Shown here in pieces: positions 27,041-37,949 of a stretch of DNA of 64,000 nucleotides. Both the position numbers and the translations under genes were made by a program. Position 1 is the stretch's first letter; every line of letters begins with the position of its first letter. The notes beneath the pieces are model-generated. The model saw only the letters and a program-made list of their open reading frames with translations, was not told where the DNA came from and searched no databases. Location: positions 5,218,501-5,282,500 of the forward strand of contig NZ_CP060825.1 in assembly GCF_014489615.1 (NCBI RefSeq), given 5' to 3'. Origin of the DNA: Streptomyces genisteinicus (GTDB lineage: Bacteria; Actinomycetota; Actinomycetes; Streptomycetales; Streptomycetaceae).

Positions 27041-27655
27041 TCAGGCGGCGGCCTTGATCGCGGAGATGTCGAAGGTCAGCCTGACCTTGTCGCTGACCAT
27101 GACGCCGCCGGCCTCCAGCGCCGCGTTCCAGGTCAGACCCCACTCGGAACGCAGGATCTCGGTGCCGCCCTCGAAACCCACGCGCTCGTTGCCGTAGACG
27201 TCGGTGGCCGAGCCCTGGAACTCCAGGTCGATGGCGAGCGGGCGGGTGACGTCCTTGATCGTCAGGTCGCCGGTCACGCGGTACGCCTCGCCGCCGAGCT
27301 GCTCGACACGGGTGGAGCGGAAGGTCATCTTCGGGAACTTCTCGGCGTCGAAGAAGTCGCCGCTGCGCAGGTGGCCGTCGCGGTCGGCGATGCCGGTGTC
27401 GACGGACGCGATGTCCACGTCGATCGTGGCCGAGGAGTTGGCCGGCTGGGAGCCGTCCAGCTTCAGGGCGCCCTCGTGGGAGCCGAACGTGCCGCGGACG
27501 TTGGTGACCATGGCGTGGCGCACGGTGAACCCGATGCTGCTGTGGGCGGGGTCGATCGTGTACTCGCCGGTCAGCGCGGCCAGCGCGGGGTCGACCTGCG
27601 CGGGCACGGTGGCGGTGGCGGTGTCGGTGTCGGACTTGCGGCTGAAGATACCCAT
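27041..27655 (-). CDS. YceI family protein
   Basis: A 204-residue beta-barrel of the YceI family, which binds isoprenoid-type lipids in known members. It has GEYTIDPAHSSIGFTVRHAMV near residue 30, RSGDFFDAEKFPKMTF near residue 97, and VTGDLTIKDVTRP near residue 127. There is no signal peptide, so it acts in the cytosol here; the first 25 residues are a polar Thr/Ala-rich tail. AAGGAG precedes the ATG. A repeated AAGCTT site lies about 50 bp upstream and may be a regulator site. Confidence 0.93.
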   Translation of the reverse strand: MGIFSRKSDTDTATATVPAQVDPALAALTGEYTIDPAHSSIGFTVRHAMVTNVRGTFGSHEGALKLDGSQPANSSATIDVDIASVDTGIADRDGHLRSGDFFDAEKFPKMTFRSTRVEQLGGEAYRVTGDLTIKDVTRPLAIDLEFQGSATDVYGNERVGFEGGTEILRSEWGLTWNAALEAGGVMVSDKVRLTFDISAIKAAA

Positions 27656-27704
27656 GACGTGCTCCTTGGGGACGGGCGCCGAGGGAGTTCGGCGGGGGCG
27701 GAGG

Positions 27705-27720
27705 AAGCTTGTTTAAGCTT
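27705..27720. promoter_or_regulatory. Inverted AAGCTT pair upstream of yceI
   Basis: AAGCTT-GTTT-AAGCTT lies 50-65 bp before the YceI start in an AT-rich island. On the coding strand it is adjacent to TTGAAGCTTAAA, a near-palindrome of the kind bound by MarR regulators. Operator status is inferred. Confidence 0.4.
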
Positions 27721-27916
27721 CAACGAAATCGACTGTAACGCCATTCCGTTCAACTTTCAACATCTCCTGCGGCAGGGACGGCGGGATTCGTCGGACGAGG
27801 TGCTTCCGCCCTCTGGCGGACGCGCGTAGAACTCGGGCACCATCTGACTGCTCCACCTGCACCGCCGTCCCACCCCTCACAGGTTCACCACGGACATCAG
27901 CAGGAGGGAATCCCCC

Positions 27917-28450
27917 ATGGAAGCCCGTACCGCAGCCGGTCCCAGGCTCCGCTCCGCCGTCACCGCGCTCGCGCTCGTCCTCGGCGCCCTGTTCGCACCG
28001 GGGTTCGGCGTGTTCGGCGCCGCGACCGAGGCGCACGCCGCCACCAAGATCAGTCACGCCACCGCGACCTCGATGTTCAGTTCCCGGGGCATCACCTGGT
28101 CGTCGTCGGGCGGCTGCTCCAACCGCAACAACCCGACGTGCACCTCCTTCGACCAGCTCAACCTCGCCAGTGCCCAGGGAGCCCAGACGCTGAAGAGCGC
28201 CAGCGGCTGCGCGCTCAACATCACCGGCGGCACGGAGACCGGCCACGCCGGCGGCACGTACTCGCACTGGAACGGCTACAAGCTCGACTACAGCAAGGGC
28301 ACCTGCGTCGGGAACTACATCAAGAACACCTTCACCTACATCGGCGTCCGGGGTGACGGCGCCCCGCAGTGGAAGTCCGGCTCCGGCAACATCTACGCCG
28401 ACGAGGGCAACCACTGGGACGTGACCTACTACAACTGCGGCGGCTGCTGA
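27917..28450 (+). CDS. Small secreted M15-like zinc peptidase candidate
   Basis: A 177-residue exported protein. The signal peptide ends near residue 41 (TEAHA). The mature part has six Cys (67, 75, 98, 130, 174, 177), probably three disulfides. It keeps the metal-site pattern of D-Ala-D-Ala carboxypeptidase-like M15 enzymes: H117xxGxxxD124 in SHWNGYKLDYS, and E163xxH166WD near the C-terminus. That suggests a cell wall peptidase, but overall similarity is low and the assignment rests on these motifs. The start ATG is preceded by AGGAGGGA. It is convergent with the GH64 gene. Confidence 0.7.
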   Translation: MEARTAAGPRLRSAVTALALVLGALFAPGFGVFGAATEAHAATKISHATATSMFSSRGITWSSSGGCSNRNNPTCTSFDQLNLASAQGAQTLKSASGCALNITGGTETGHAGGTYSHWNGYKLDYSKGTCVGNYIKNTFTYIGVRGDGAPQWKSGSGNIYADEGNHWDVTYYNCGGC

Positions 28451-28472
28451 CCGCGCCGCCGCGCACGCACGC

Positions 28473-28509
28473 CGAAGGGCGCCCGTCCCCCCGGAACGGG
28501 CGCCCTTCG
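28473..28509. terminator. Bidirectional terminator
   Basis: A perfect 14-bp stem (28473-28486 with 28496-28509) and nine-base loop between the convergent M15-like and GH64 genes. Confidence 0.85.
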
Positions 28510-28541
28510 TGTGCGGCCGGGCTGCCCCGCCCGGCCCCCGG

Positions 28542-29768
28542 TCAGGAACCGACGCTGACCGTGAAGCGCCTGGGGTTGCCGTCGTGCGCCGCGCCCGAGA
28601 CGTCCGGCTGCCCGTCGGGACGGACGTCGTCGTACGGGAAGGCGTAGCCGATCGGCGAGTTGGCGTGGACGATCCGCGACCAGTGGTTGGTGGCCGGGTC
28701 CCGGTAGTAGTCGGCCGCGGTCGCCCCGTTCGGCTGGTCGGGGTGGGTGAGCAGGGTGCTCCGGTTGAAGCCGGCCGCGATCCTGGCGAGCAGGGCCTTC
28801 TTGTCGTCCGAGTCCGACGGGTTGTTGGTGAACGGCCCGTGGTTGCAGGTGAAGACGTCCCGCGAGACGGGCTTGGGGAAGGTGTGCCCGCCGGCGAAGG
28901 TCAGGGTGTCGCCGCTGACCCGGCCGGTCAGCACCCCCCGTCCGCCCTGGAGGTCCACCCGCAGGTCGGTCGAGCGGTACTTCTCCCAGACCTGGTCGAT
29001 GTAGCCGCTGAACGCGTCCCGGAAGGGCATCTCCGCGGGCCGGTCGAAGTACGGGGCCATGAGCACCTGCGGCGCGATCGCCCGCAGCACCTTGCCGTCG
29101 CCGCTCCGGATGACCAGCCGGTCCCACGGCTGCCCGTCCCGCGCCGCCTGCGCGGCGAGGTCGGAGGCGATCCGCTCCAGCGCGCCGTCGGGCAGCGGGG
29201 CGACCGTGTGCGTGGCGTCCCCGGCGAGGGTGAGGCCGATCGGCAGGGCGGTGACCAGGTCCACGTAGCTGATGTTGGCGAACAGCTGCTGCGCGTTGAA
29301 GGTGAACTCGCAGAACGACCAGACACGGCTGTAGTTGGCGTCCGCGGGCGTGGCGAACGCCGGTTCCACCAGGGACGGTCCGGGGTTCACGAAGAAGTCC
29401 AGCTTCCCGTCGCGCACGAAGTACACCCGCGCGCCGAACATGCGCGGCAGCGTGAGGACCACCGGCCCGGCGCCGGCCGCCTTCAGCGGGATGGCGCAGT
29501 CCACGGCCAGCGGGGTCATGGGGGCCGACGGGCTGGCGGGCTTGTACACCCCGCCGTCCGGGCGCAGCAGGACCCAGTCGCCGGTGCCGTCCTCGTGGCC
29601 GGTGACGTACGCGTGGACGGTACCGGGCAGGGAGCGGTTCTCCAGCGCCAGCTCGCAGGTGGCCGGAGCGGCGGCCGCGGTGGGGCTGAGAGCGCTTCCC
29701 CAGGCGGGGTAGGTGAGCGCGCCGGCGGTCGCGGCCGCGCCGGTGAGGAAGAGACGTCGGGATATCAC
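28542..29768 (-). CDS. Secreted GH64 endo-beta-1,3-glucanase (Tat substrate)
   Basis: A 408-residue laminaripentaose-producing type beta-1,3-glucanase. The N-terminus MISRRLFLTGAAATAGALT is a twin-arginine signal. The catalytic half shows RVWSFCEFTFN and ANISYVDLVTALPIGL, aligning with the Glu and Asp acids of the family. CNHGPFTNNPSD, AGFNRSTLL and the terminal AAHDGNPRRFTVSV are also typical of GH64. The GTG at 29768 is chosen because it follows AGGAG and gives a complete Tat signal. A LacI-type palindrome lies 85 bp upstream. Confidence 0.93.
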   Translation of the reverse strand: MISRRLFLTGAAATAGALTYPAWGSALSPTAAAAPATCELALENRSLPGTVHAYVTGHEDGTGDWVLLRPDGGVYKPASPSAPMTPLAVDCAIPLKAAGAGPVVLTLPRMFGARVYFVRDGKLDFFVNPGPSLVEPAFATPADANYSRVWSFCEFTFNAQQLFANISYVDLVTALPIGLTLAGDATHTVAPLPDGALERIASDLAAQAARDGQPWDRLVIRSGDGKVLRAIAPQVLMAPYFDRPAEMPFRDAFSGYIDQVWEKYRSTDLRVDLQGGRGVLTGRVSGDTLTFAGGHTFPKPVSRDVFTCNHGPFTNNPSDSDDKKALLARIAAGFNRSTLLTHPDQPNGATAADYYRDPATNHWSRIVHANSPIGYAFPYDDVRPDGQPDVSGAAHDGNPRRFTVSVGS

Positions 29769-29852
29769 GAGTCGACTCCTGGTGCTGTGGGGGGAGTTGT
29801 GTGGGGAGCGCCCACTCTCGCGAGGGGCGGGGCGCGCGTCAAGAGTTATGAC

Positions 29853-29866
29853 TGAGAGCGCTCTCA
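29853..29866. promoter_or_regulatory. LacI-type operator between the GH64 and GH101 genes
   Basis: TGAGAGCGCTCTCA is a perfect 14-bp palindrome. It differs at two symmetrical positions from the CebR box TGGGAGCGCTCCCA. It lies 85 bp before GH64 and 134 bp before GH101, in their divergent promoter region. Confidence 0.7.
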
Positions 29867-29999
29867 AAATTTCGTTGTCTTCACAAGTCGACGTCTGCGG
29901 CGGCCACTTGGACGGAACGGACGCGGTTGTTGGACTGCCGGGGCCCCGCACGCCCGCCGTCGTTGACGCCCCCGGAAACGGGGCACTACCCAGGTCCCC

Positions 30000-32900
30000 A
30001 TGCCTCGCAGATTCCGTGCGGCGTGCGCGCTCGCCGCCGCTTCCAGTGCCGTGTTCGCCCTGGCCGGGCCCGTCTCACCGGCCACGGCCCGAACCGACGG
30101 GCCCGCCGCCGTGAGCGCCTCGGGCGCCGGTCCCGTCCTGACCTCCGGCGCGCTCTCGGTGCGCGTCGGCGACGACTTCCCGCGGGTGCTCGCCTACACC
30201 GACCGCGCGAGCGGCGCCACCCTGCTCGGCAGCACCCGGCCGGTCACCGAGGTGACCCTGAACGGCACGGCGTACCCGGTGCGGACGACCGCCGCGCCCC
30301 GCACCACCCGCTCCGCCGCGCACTACACGCTCGCCTTCGAGGGGCTGCCCGGCGTGGAGATCGACGCCGGCCTCTCGGTGGCCGGACGCGCGGTGACGTT
30401 CCGGGTGACCGCCGTCCGGGACACCGCGGCCTTCCGGGTGGGCACCATCGACGTGCCGGGCCACGACCTGGTGTCCGTCGGCAGCACCGATCAGGGCGCC
30501 GCCACCGCCTTCACCCGGCTCGACCCGGACTCCACCCGCACCGCGGACGTCTTCGCCGGCGTCACCGCGGACACCCCGGCCGACGCCGCGCCCGTCGGCG
30601 CCTCGTACGCCATCGTCAGCACCGACTCGCTCGCGGCGGCCGTCGAGTCCAACTCGTCGTACGACAGGCCCGCCGGCGCGACGGGCGGCGACGACGCCCG
30701 CTTCTGGCACCAGGCGCGCGAGGCCGACGACGGTTCGGTGCGCGTCGGCGTCTCCTCCGGCCAGTGGACGTACCGCGGCGACGGAGCGCCCGCACCGGAG
30801 ACCGGCGACGCCCTGCCCTGGGCGAAGGTGGTCGTCACCCCCGACGCCAACGGCGACGGCCGGGTGGACTGGCAGGACGGCACGGTGGCCTTCCGCGACA
30901 TCCAGATCACCGCGCCCGGCAGCGAGAGCACCCCCGGCCGGGTCGTCACCCACATCCCGTTCAACTTCGCCAGCCAGGCCACCCACCCCTTCCTGCGCAC
31001 CCTCGACGACGTGAAGCGCATCTCGCTGGCCACCGACGGACTCGGCCAGCTCGCCGTCCTCAAGGGCTACGGCTCCGAGGGCCACGACTCGGCCCACCCC
31101 GACTACGGCGGCGACTACAACAAGCGCGCCGGCGGCCTCGCCGACCTCAACAAGCTGCTCGCCGCCGGGGAGAAGTGGGGGGCGGAGTTCGGCGTCCACG
31201 TCAACGCCACCGAGGCGTACGCGGAGGCCCGCGCCTTCGACGAGCAGCTCGTCGACCGCACCAGGCCGGGCTGGAACTGGCTGGGCCAGAGCTACTACAT
31301 CGACCAGCGCCGCGACCTGGGCGGCGGCGGCCTCGCCCGCCGCTTCCAGCAGCTGCGCGACGAGACCCACCGCAACCTGAACTTCCTCTACATCGACGTC
31401 TACTACACCCACGGCTGGATCGCCGACAAGACGATCCAGACCGTGCAGAAGCAGGGCTGGACGGTCGGCACGGAATGGGCCGACAAGTTCGAACGCGCCT
31501 CGCTCTGGTCCCACTGGGCCAACGACCTCGACTACGGCGGCGCCACGAACAAGGGCCTCAACTCGCAGATCATCCGCTTCATCCGCAACGGGGAGAAGGA
31601 CGTCTGGAACGACCACCCGGTGCTCGGCCAGACCGCCCTGGAGGACTTCGAGGGCTGGACCGGCGAGAACGACTGGAACGCGTTCTACGACAACATCTGG
31701 CAGCGCAACCTGCCCGCCAAGTTCCTCCAGCAGGAGCGCATCGTCCGCTGGAACGGCGACGACATCGCCTTCACCGGCGGCCTGCGCGGCAGCGTCGAGG
31801 ACGGTCGGCGCACCTTCGTCGACGACGGCCGCACGGTGCTCGACGGCGACCGGTACCTGCTGCCCTGGGACGGCGGGAAGAAGCTGTACCACTACAACAA
31901 GGCGGGCGGCACGACCAGCTGGGCCGTCGACGGCGACCGCGCGTACACCGTTCACCGGCTCACCGACAACGGGCGGGTCAGGACCGGCACCGTTCGCCCC
32001 GTCGACGGCCGGATCACCCTCACGGCCGAGGCCGGTCAGCCGTACGTGCTCCACCCCTCCCGCGCACCCGAACCGCGCGACCCGCGCTGGGGCGAGGGCG
32101 GGCCTGTCGCCGACCCCGGCTTCAACGACGCCGGGCTCCGCGACTGGACCACCCGCGGCTCCGTGACCCGAGACACCGACGACCGCGGCCGCAACAGCGC
32201 CGCGCTGACCGGCACGGCCGCCGCCTCGGTCTCCCAGCGGATCACCGGGCTGACCCCCGGCGAGCGCTACACCGCCTCCGCCTGGATCGAGGTGGAGCCG
32301 GGGAGCTCGCGCCGCACCACGCTGTCCGCGGCCGGGCGGTCCGTCGCCGTGGAGCGCTCCGCGGTCCCCAACACGATCGCCGCCTCCGACTGGCACGGCA
32401 CCCGCTTCCAGCGCGCCTCGGTGGCCTTCACCGCGCCCGCGCGCACCGCGACGCTCTCCGTCGGGGCGGCGCCGGGGGAGCGGGGCCCGGGTGCGCGTCG
32501 ACGACGTGCGCGTCGTCGCCGGGGCGCCCGAGCCTGCCGAAGGCGTCCTGGTCCACGAGGACTTCGAGGCGGTCGACCAGGGCTGGGGCCCCTTCCTCAA
32601 GGGCGACGCGGGCGGGGTCACCGACCCCCGCACCCACATCGCCCAGCTGCACGCCCCGTACACCCAGGCCGGCTGGAACGGGAAGGCGGTGGACGACGTG
32701 ATCACGGGCAGGGAGTCCCTCAAGTCCCACGAGGAGAACGCCGGCCTCGTCTACCGCACCGCCCCCTGGACCGTGCCCATGGAGAACGGGCACAGCTACC
32801 GGATCGCCTACGACTACCAGTCGAGCCACGCGGGCGCCTACGAGTGGGTCACCGGCTACGACCGGGCCCCGGGCGGCTCCGTGGAGCGTCTGCGCACCCC

Positions 32901-33843
32901 GCTGCCCGAGCAGCGCACCACCGGGCGCTTCGCGCAGACCGTGACCGCGGGCTGCGGCGACACCTGGACGGGACTGCGCAAGCGGGCCGACGCGCCCGCC
33001 GGCGCCGACTTCGTGCTGGACGGCTTCACCGTCACCGACCTCGGTCCCGCTCCGGAGCAGGCCGCCTGCGGCACCCTGTCCGTCACCGCGGCCGAGACCC
33101 TGGAGCCGGGCCGCCCGAACACGGTCCGGGCCGTCTTCGCCAACGACGAGACCACCGAGGCGCGCGACGCCGCCGTCGCCCTGACCCTGCCGGAGGGCTG
33201 GACCGCCGCACCGCGGGGCCCGGTCACCTTCGCGTCCGTCGCGCCCGGCGCCGAGGTCACCGCCGTCTGGCAGGTGACCCCGCCCGCCGACGCCCCCTAC
33301 CGGAGCCACCGGATCGGCGCCGCCGTCGCGTACACGGCCGGCGGCGCGGCCCGCACGCTGGAGGCCGCCGCCCCGGTGCGCACCCTGCCGCCCCCGCCCG
33401 CCGCGGACACCTGGGCGAGCGATCACGACTGGGTGTCCGCCACGGGCGGCTGGGGCCCCGTCGAACGCGACCGGTCCAACGGCGGCACCGCCCCGGGCGA
33501 CGGGCCGCCGCTGCGGATCGGTTCGACGGCGTACGAGAAGGGCCTCGGCACCCATGCCCCGTCCCGTATCCGCTACTGGCTGGACGGCCGGTGCACGTCC
33601 TTCACGGCCGAGGTCGGCGTGGACGAGGCCCAGCCGGCCCGGGGGAGCGTGCGCTTCTCGGTGGTGGCGGACGGCACCGAGAAGGCGGCGTCCCCGGTGC
33701 TCGGGGCGGCGGATCCCGCCTGGTCCCTGAGCGCCGACGTGACGGGGGCCGACTACGTGGAGCTGGTGGCCGGCGACGGCGGTGACGGCAACGGCAACGA
33801 CCACGCGGACTGGGGCTCCGCGCGCTTCGCCTGCGGCGGCTGA
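30000..33843 (+). pseudogene. GH101 endo-alpha-N-acetylgalactosaminidase, frameshifted
   Basis: An exported enzyme of about 1280 residues releasing the core O-glycan disaccharide from mucin-type glycoproteins. The first frame holds a signal peptide (about 1-31), the N-terminal sandwich and a barrel with the likely nucleophile D466 in FLYIDVYY and acid/base E492 in VGTEWAD. At about 32484-32490 homology moves to the +1 frame (VRVDDVRVVAG), which carries a CBM-like region and a C-terminal NPCBM domain (WASDHDWVSATGGWGPVERD) to the stop at 33843. The catalytic barrel is intact. A missing base in the CGGGGCCCGGG run explains it, as a mutation or sequencing error. Confidence 0.88.
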
Positions 33844-33855
33844 AAACCGCCGCAG

Positions 33856-33914
33856 CGGGCTCCTTGCGCGCCCTCCGTCCGCGGCACGCGGGCCGAGGGC
33901 GCGCAAGGAGCCCG
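33856..33914 (+). terminator. GH101 terminator
   Basis: A perfect 20-bp stem (33856-33875 with 33895-33914) begins 13 bp after the stop. Confidence 0.9.
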
Positions 33915-33971
33915 TAACCCGGGCGGCCCACGCGTGACATCCTGCTGTGAGCGGCCTCTCATCGTCCGGTG

Positions 33972-34052
33972 TTGTGGGACTCGCACAATCCTCGCCGGTC
34001 GTGAGCTGGTGGTTGGCGCTTCATGCGCAAGGGTTCTGTCGGGCCCTGACAG
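33972..34052 (+). promoter_or_regulatory. Two inverted repeats in the accB promoter
   Basis: TTGTG-N7-CACAA (33972-33988) and CTGTC-GGGCCCT-GACAG (34036-34052) lie 69-149 bp upstream of accB. Either could be an operator. No regulator is encoded nearby. Confidence 0.4.
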
Positions 34053-34108
34053 GAGAACGGTCGCGAGACTGTACGGAGTCGACGGCACGGTTTGAGTGGT
34101 CGGCTCCT

Positions 34109-34114
34109 TAGGGT
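34109..34114 (+). promoter_or_regulatory. -10 element of accB (leaderless)
   Basis: TAGGGT ends six bases before the accB ATG, without a Shine-Dalgarno sequence. Confidence 0.5.
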
Positions 34115-34120
34115 CGATGC

Positions 34121-35707
<1,587 letters not shown>

Positions 35708-35732
35708 CCCTGCGAAGGACTGGAGCACACCG

Positions 35733-35945
35733 ATGAGCACTCCCGCCGATCCCTCGTCCCTCCTCCGGGTGGAGAAGGGCCACGCCGAGCCCGAGGAGCT
35801 CGCGGCCATCACCGCGATCCTCATGGCCCGTGCCGCGTCGCGTCAGGACACCGGCCCGCTCCCGCACCGCGGCCGCACCGCGGCCGGCTGGCGCCGCCTG
35901 GAGCGCCAGAGCGGCTTCCGCCCCTCCCACAGCTGGCAGGGCTGA
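35733..35945 (+). CDS. accE: Acyl-CoA carboxylase epsilon subunit
   Basis: A 70-residue helper subunit that stimulates the alpha-beta carboxylase complex in Streptomyces. It shows the family pattern: LLRVEKGHAEPEELAAITAI, a central MARAAS, and a C-terminal GWRRLERQSGFRPSHSWQG. It lies 25 bp after accB with GAAGGA-type binding sequence and is surely co-transcribed. A 17-bp hairpin follows. Confidence 0.93.
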   Translation: MSTPADPSSLLRVEKGHAEPEELAAITAILMARAASRQDTGPLPHRGRTAAGWRRLERQSGFRPSHSWQG

Positions 35946-35955
35946 CACCAGCGCC

Positions 35956-35992
35956 CCGCAGGCCCCGCACACGCCGTGTGCGGGGCCTGCGG
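35956..35992 (+). terminator. acc operon terminator
   Basis: A perfect 17-bp stem (35956-35972 with 35976-35992) with a three-base loop, 10 bp after accE. Confidence 0.88.
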
Positions 35993-36163
35993 CGTTCCCG
36001 GGGCGCTCTCCCGGCCTTCCCCGGGCCTCCCGCGGCAGCGGCGCCGGGGAGACGGCCCGTCCCTCGTCCGACGGCACCGCGAACGGCGCGGAGCGGGACA
36101 CGACGCCCCGCCCCCGCCGGCAGCGGCGGGCCTCCGGGCTCCCGTCGGCCCCGGACAACGCGA

Positions 36164-36206
36164 CGGCCCCGTACCCCGCTCCGTCGGGAGCAGGGGCACG
36201 GGGCCG
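36164..36206 (-). terminator. Terminator of the first conservon
   Basis: A stem of about 18 pairs with one mismatch and one bulge lies 35 bp beyond the cvnD stop. The bases between 35993 and 36163 show no gene. Confidence 0.65.
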
Positions 36207-36240
36207 GCCGGGCGGGCAGGGACCCCCACCCGGCGAAGCG

Positions 36241-36822
36241 CTACCGCAGGCGGGCCATGAGGGCGTGTTCGACGAGGGTGATCAGCGCGCTCTTGGCGTC
36301 CGCGCGGTGGCGGGCGTCGGTGGTGATGATCGGGGTGTCGGGGCCGATCTGGAGTGCTTCGCGGACTTCCTCGGGGTTGTAGGGCTGGTGTCCGTCGAAG
36401 CCGTTGAGGGCGATGACGAAGGGGAGCCCGGAGTTCTCGAAGTAGTCGACGGCGGGGAAGCAGTCGGCGAGGCGGCGGGTGTCGACGAGGACGACGGCGC
36501 CGATGGCGCCGCGTACGAGGTCGTCCCACATGAACCAGAAGCGGTCCTGTCCGGGGGTGCCGAACAGGTAGAGGATGAGGTCCTGGTCGAGGGTGATGCG
36601 GCCGAAGTCCATGGCGACGGTCGTCGTCGTCTTGTCGCCGGTGTGGGTGAGGTCGTCGATGCCCGCGGAGGCGGACGTCATGACGGCTTCGGTACGCAGC
36701 GGGTTGATCTCCGAGACGGCGCCGACGAACGTGGTCTTGCCCACGCCGAATCCGCCCGCCACCACGATCTTCGCGCTGGTGGTTGAGCGGGCTGCACCGC
36801 CGCTAGAGCTTGCGAAGTCCAC
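36241..36822 (-). CDS. cvnD: Conservon GTPase CvnD (first copy)
   Basis: A 193-residue small Ras/MglA-like GTPase, last gene of the first conservon. Walker A is GGFGVGKTT near residue 24, G3 is FGTPGQDRF near residue 88, and the G4-like site is LNGFDGHQP near residue 138. It is thought to act as a switch at the membrane with CvnA-C, in a manner compared to eukaryotic G-protein systems. Its start lies inside the cvnC end (20-bp overlap). The DNA is almost identical to that of the second cvnD at 41597; only four residues differ. Confidence 0.94.
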   Translation of the reverse strand: MDFASSSGGAARSTTSAKIVVAGGFGVGKTTFVGAVSEINPLRTEAVMTSASAGIDDLTHTGDKTTTTVAMDFGRITLDQDLILYLFGTPGQDRFWFMWDDLVRGAIGAVVLVDTRRLADCFPAVDYFENSGLPFVIALNGFDGHQPYNPEEVREALQIGPDTPIITTDARHRADAKSALITLVEHALMARLR

Positions 36823-37429
36823 TGAGCACCCTTTCGAGCAGTGTCACGTCAGGCTGGCCACCCGCGGCCTCGTCGCCGCCGGGCTGATGGATGGCGACGA
36901 GGCCGGCCTCCGCCAGGTCGGCGACGAGGATCCGGGCAACGCCGAGGGGAATGGAGAGCAGTGCCGAGATCTCGGCGACCGACTTGATCTCGAAGCACAG
37001 CCGGCAGATCCGCTGGTGCTCGGGCAACTGCCCTTGCAGCCGGGAGGGATCCGCGGTCGTGCTGACCAGCGCCTCGATGGCGAGCTGGTAGCGCGGCCGG
37101 GTCCGGCCGCCGGTCATCGCGTAGGGACGCACCAGCGGGTTGTGCCTGCTCGCGCCCGAAGCCGTCTGGGGCTCGGGCGCGCGCCGGGGAGCCACCGGCT
37201 GGATGCGCGGTGCCTGGGGGCGGTCGTACGACGGCTGCTCGTACGGCTGCTGGTACGAAGGGTCGTACGACGGGTCGTAGGACGACGCTCCCGGGGCCTG
37301 AGGCTGCTGGTACGGCTGGGAGCCGCCCCCTCTGCTCGGGGTCGAGGGAAAGTTGAAGCGGTTGTGAGTGTGCTCACCCTGGGGCTGGTGAGCACCTTCA
37401 TACGGGTGTCCGCCTGGGGGTGTTGCCAC
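36803..37429 (-). CDS. cvnC: Conservon DUF742 protein CvnC (first copy)
   Basis: A 208-residue product. Residues 1-95 are a disordered Gln/Pro/Tyr-rich tail with repeats such as SYDPSYDPSYQQPYEQPSYD. The DUF742 domain (about 95-208) has a winged helix-like form: LVRPYAMTGGRTRP, LPEHQRICRLC, and SVAEISALLSIPLGVARILV. It probably bridges CvnA/B and the GTPase. The N-terminal tail is much longer than in the second copy (134 residues in total), while the domain is well conserved. Confidence 0.93.
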   Translation of the reverse strand: MATPPGGHPYEGAHQPQGEHTHNRFNFPSTPSRGGGSQPYQQPQAPGASSYDPSYDPSYQQPYEQPSYDRPQAPRIQPVAPRRAPEPQTASGASRHNPLVRPYAMTGGRTRPRYQLAIEALVSTTADPSRLQGQLPEHQRICRLCFEIKSVAEISALLSIPLGVARILVADLAEAGLVAIHQPGGDEAAGGQPDVTLLERVLSGLRKL

Positions 37430-37525
37430 GTTTCCTCCTCCGACCGCCGGTCACCGGTCCCTGTCCCTGTGGGGCCGCGCCACCGCACTTTATGGTGCGG
37501 TGGCGGGAAATGCACTGTCCGTTTG

Positions 37526-37948
37526 TCAGTTGAGAAGACTTCCCTGGAGTTCCGCGCGGAGGTCCGGGGTCAGAACGCTGCCGGCCCGGTCGACCAGCAG
37601 GGCCATCTCGTAGCCCACGAGGCCGATGTCGGCCTCCGGGTGCGCGAGAACGGCCAGGGACGATCCGTCGGAGATCGACATGATGAAGAGGAAGCCGCGC
37701 TCCATCTCCACCACCGTCTGGTTGACGGCACCGCCCTCGAAGATCCGGGACGCTCCCGCGGTCAGCGAGGTCAGCCCGGAGGCGACCGCTGCCAGCTGAT
37801 CGGCTCGGTCACGCGGGAAACCCTCGGACATCGCCAGCAGGAGTCCGTCGGCGGAGACCACCACCGTGTGGGACACCCCGGGGGTGTTGTCCACGAAGTT
37901 GGTGATCAACCAGTTCAGATTCTGCGCCGCCTGGCTCATCGGGCTCAC
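37526..37948 (-). CDS. cvnB: Conservon roadblock/LC7 protein CvnB (first copy)
   Basis: A 140-residue (or 137 from the internal ATG at 37939) roadblock/LC7 domain protein, related to GTPase-activating partners such as MglB. It begins MSPMSQAAQNLNWLITNFVD, followed by GVSHTVVVSADGLLLAMSEG. The GTG at 37948 has AGGAG at optimal distance, whereas the ATG at 37939 would be 16 bases from it. The start is two bases from the cvnA stop, so the two are coupled. Confidence 0.93.
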   Translation of the reverse strand: MSPMSQAAQNLNWLITNFVDNTPGVSHTVVVSADGLLLAMSEGFPRDRADQLAAVASGLTSLTAGASRIFEGGAVNQTVVEMERGFLFIMSISDGSSLAVLAHPEADIGLVGYEMALLVDRAGSVLTPDLRAELQGSLLN

Positions 37949-37949
37949 A

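Noticed and set aside
32491..33843. Separate gene beginning at GTG 32491
   Set aside because: The protein continues the GH101 domain order without its own signal peptide, and there is no ribosome binding site; a frameshift in one gene explains it better.
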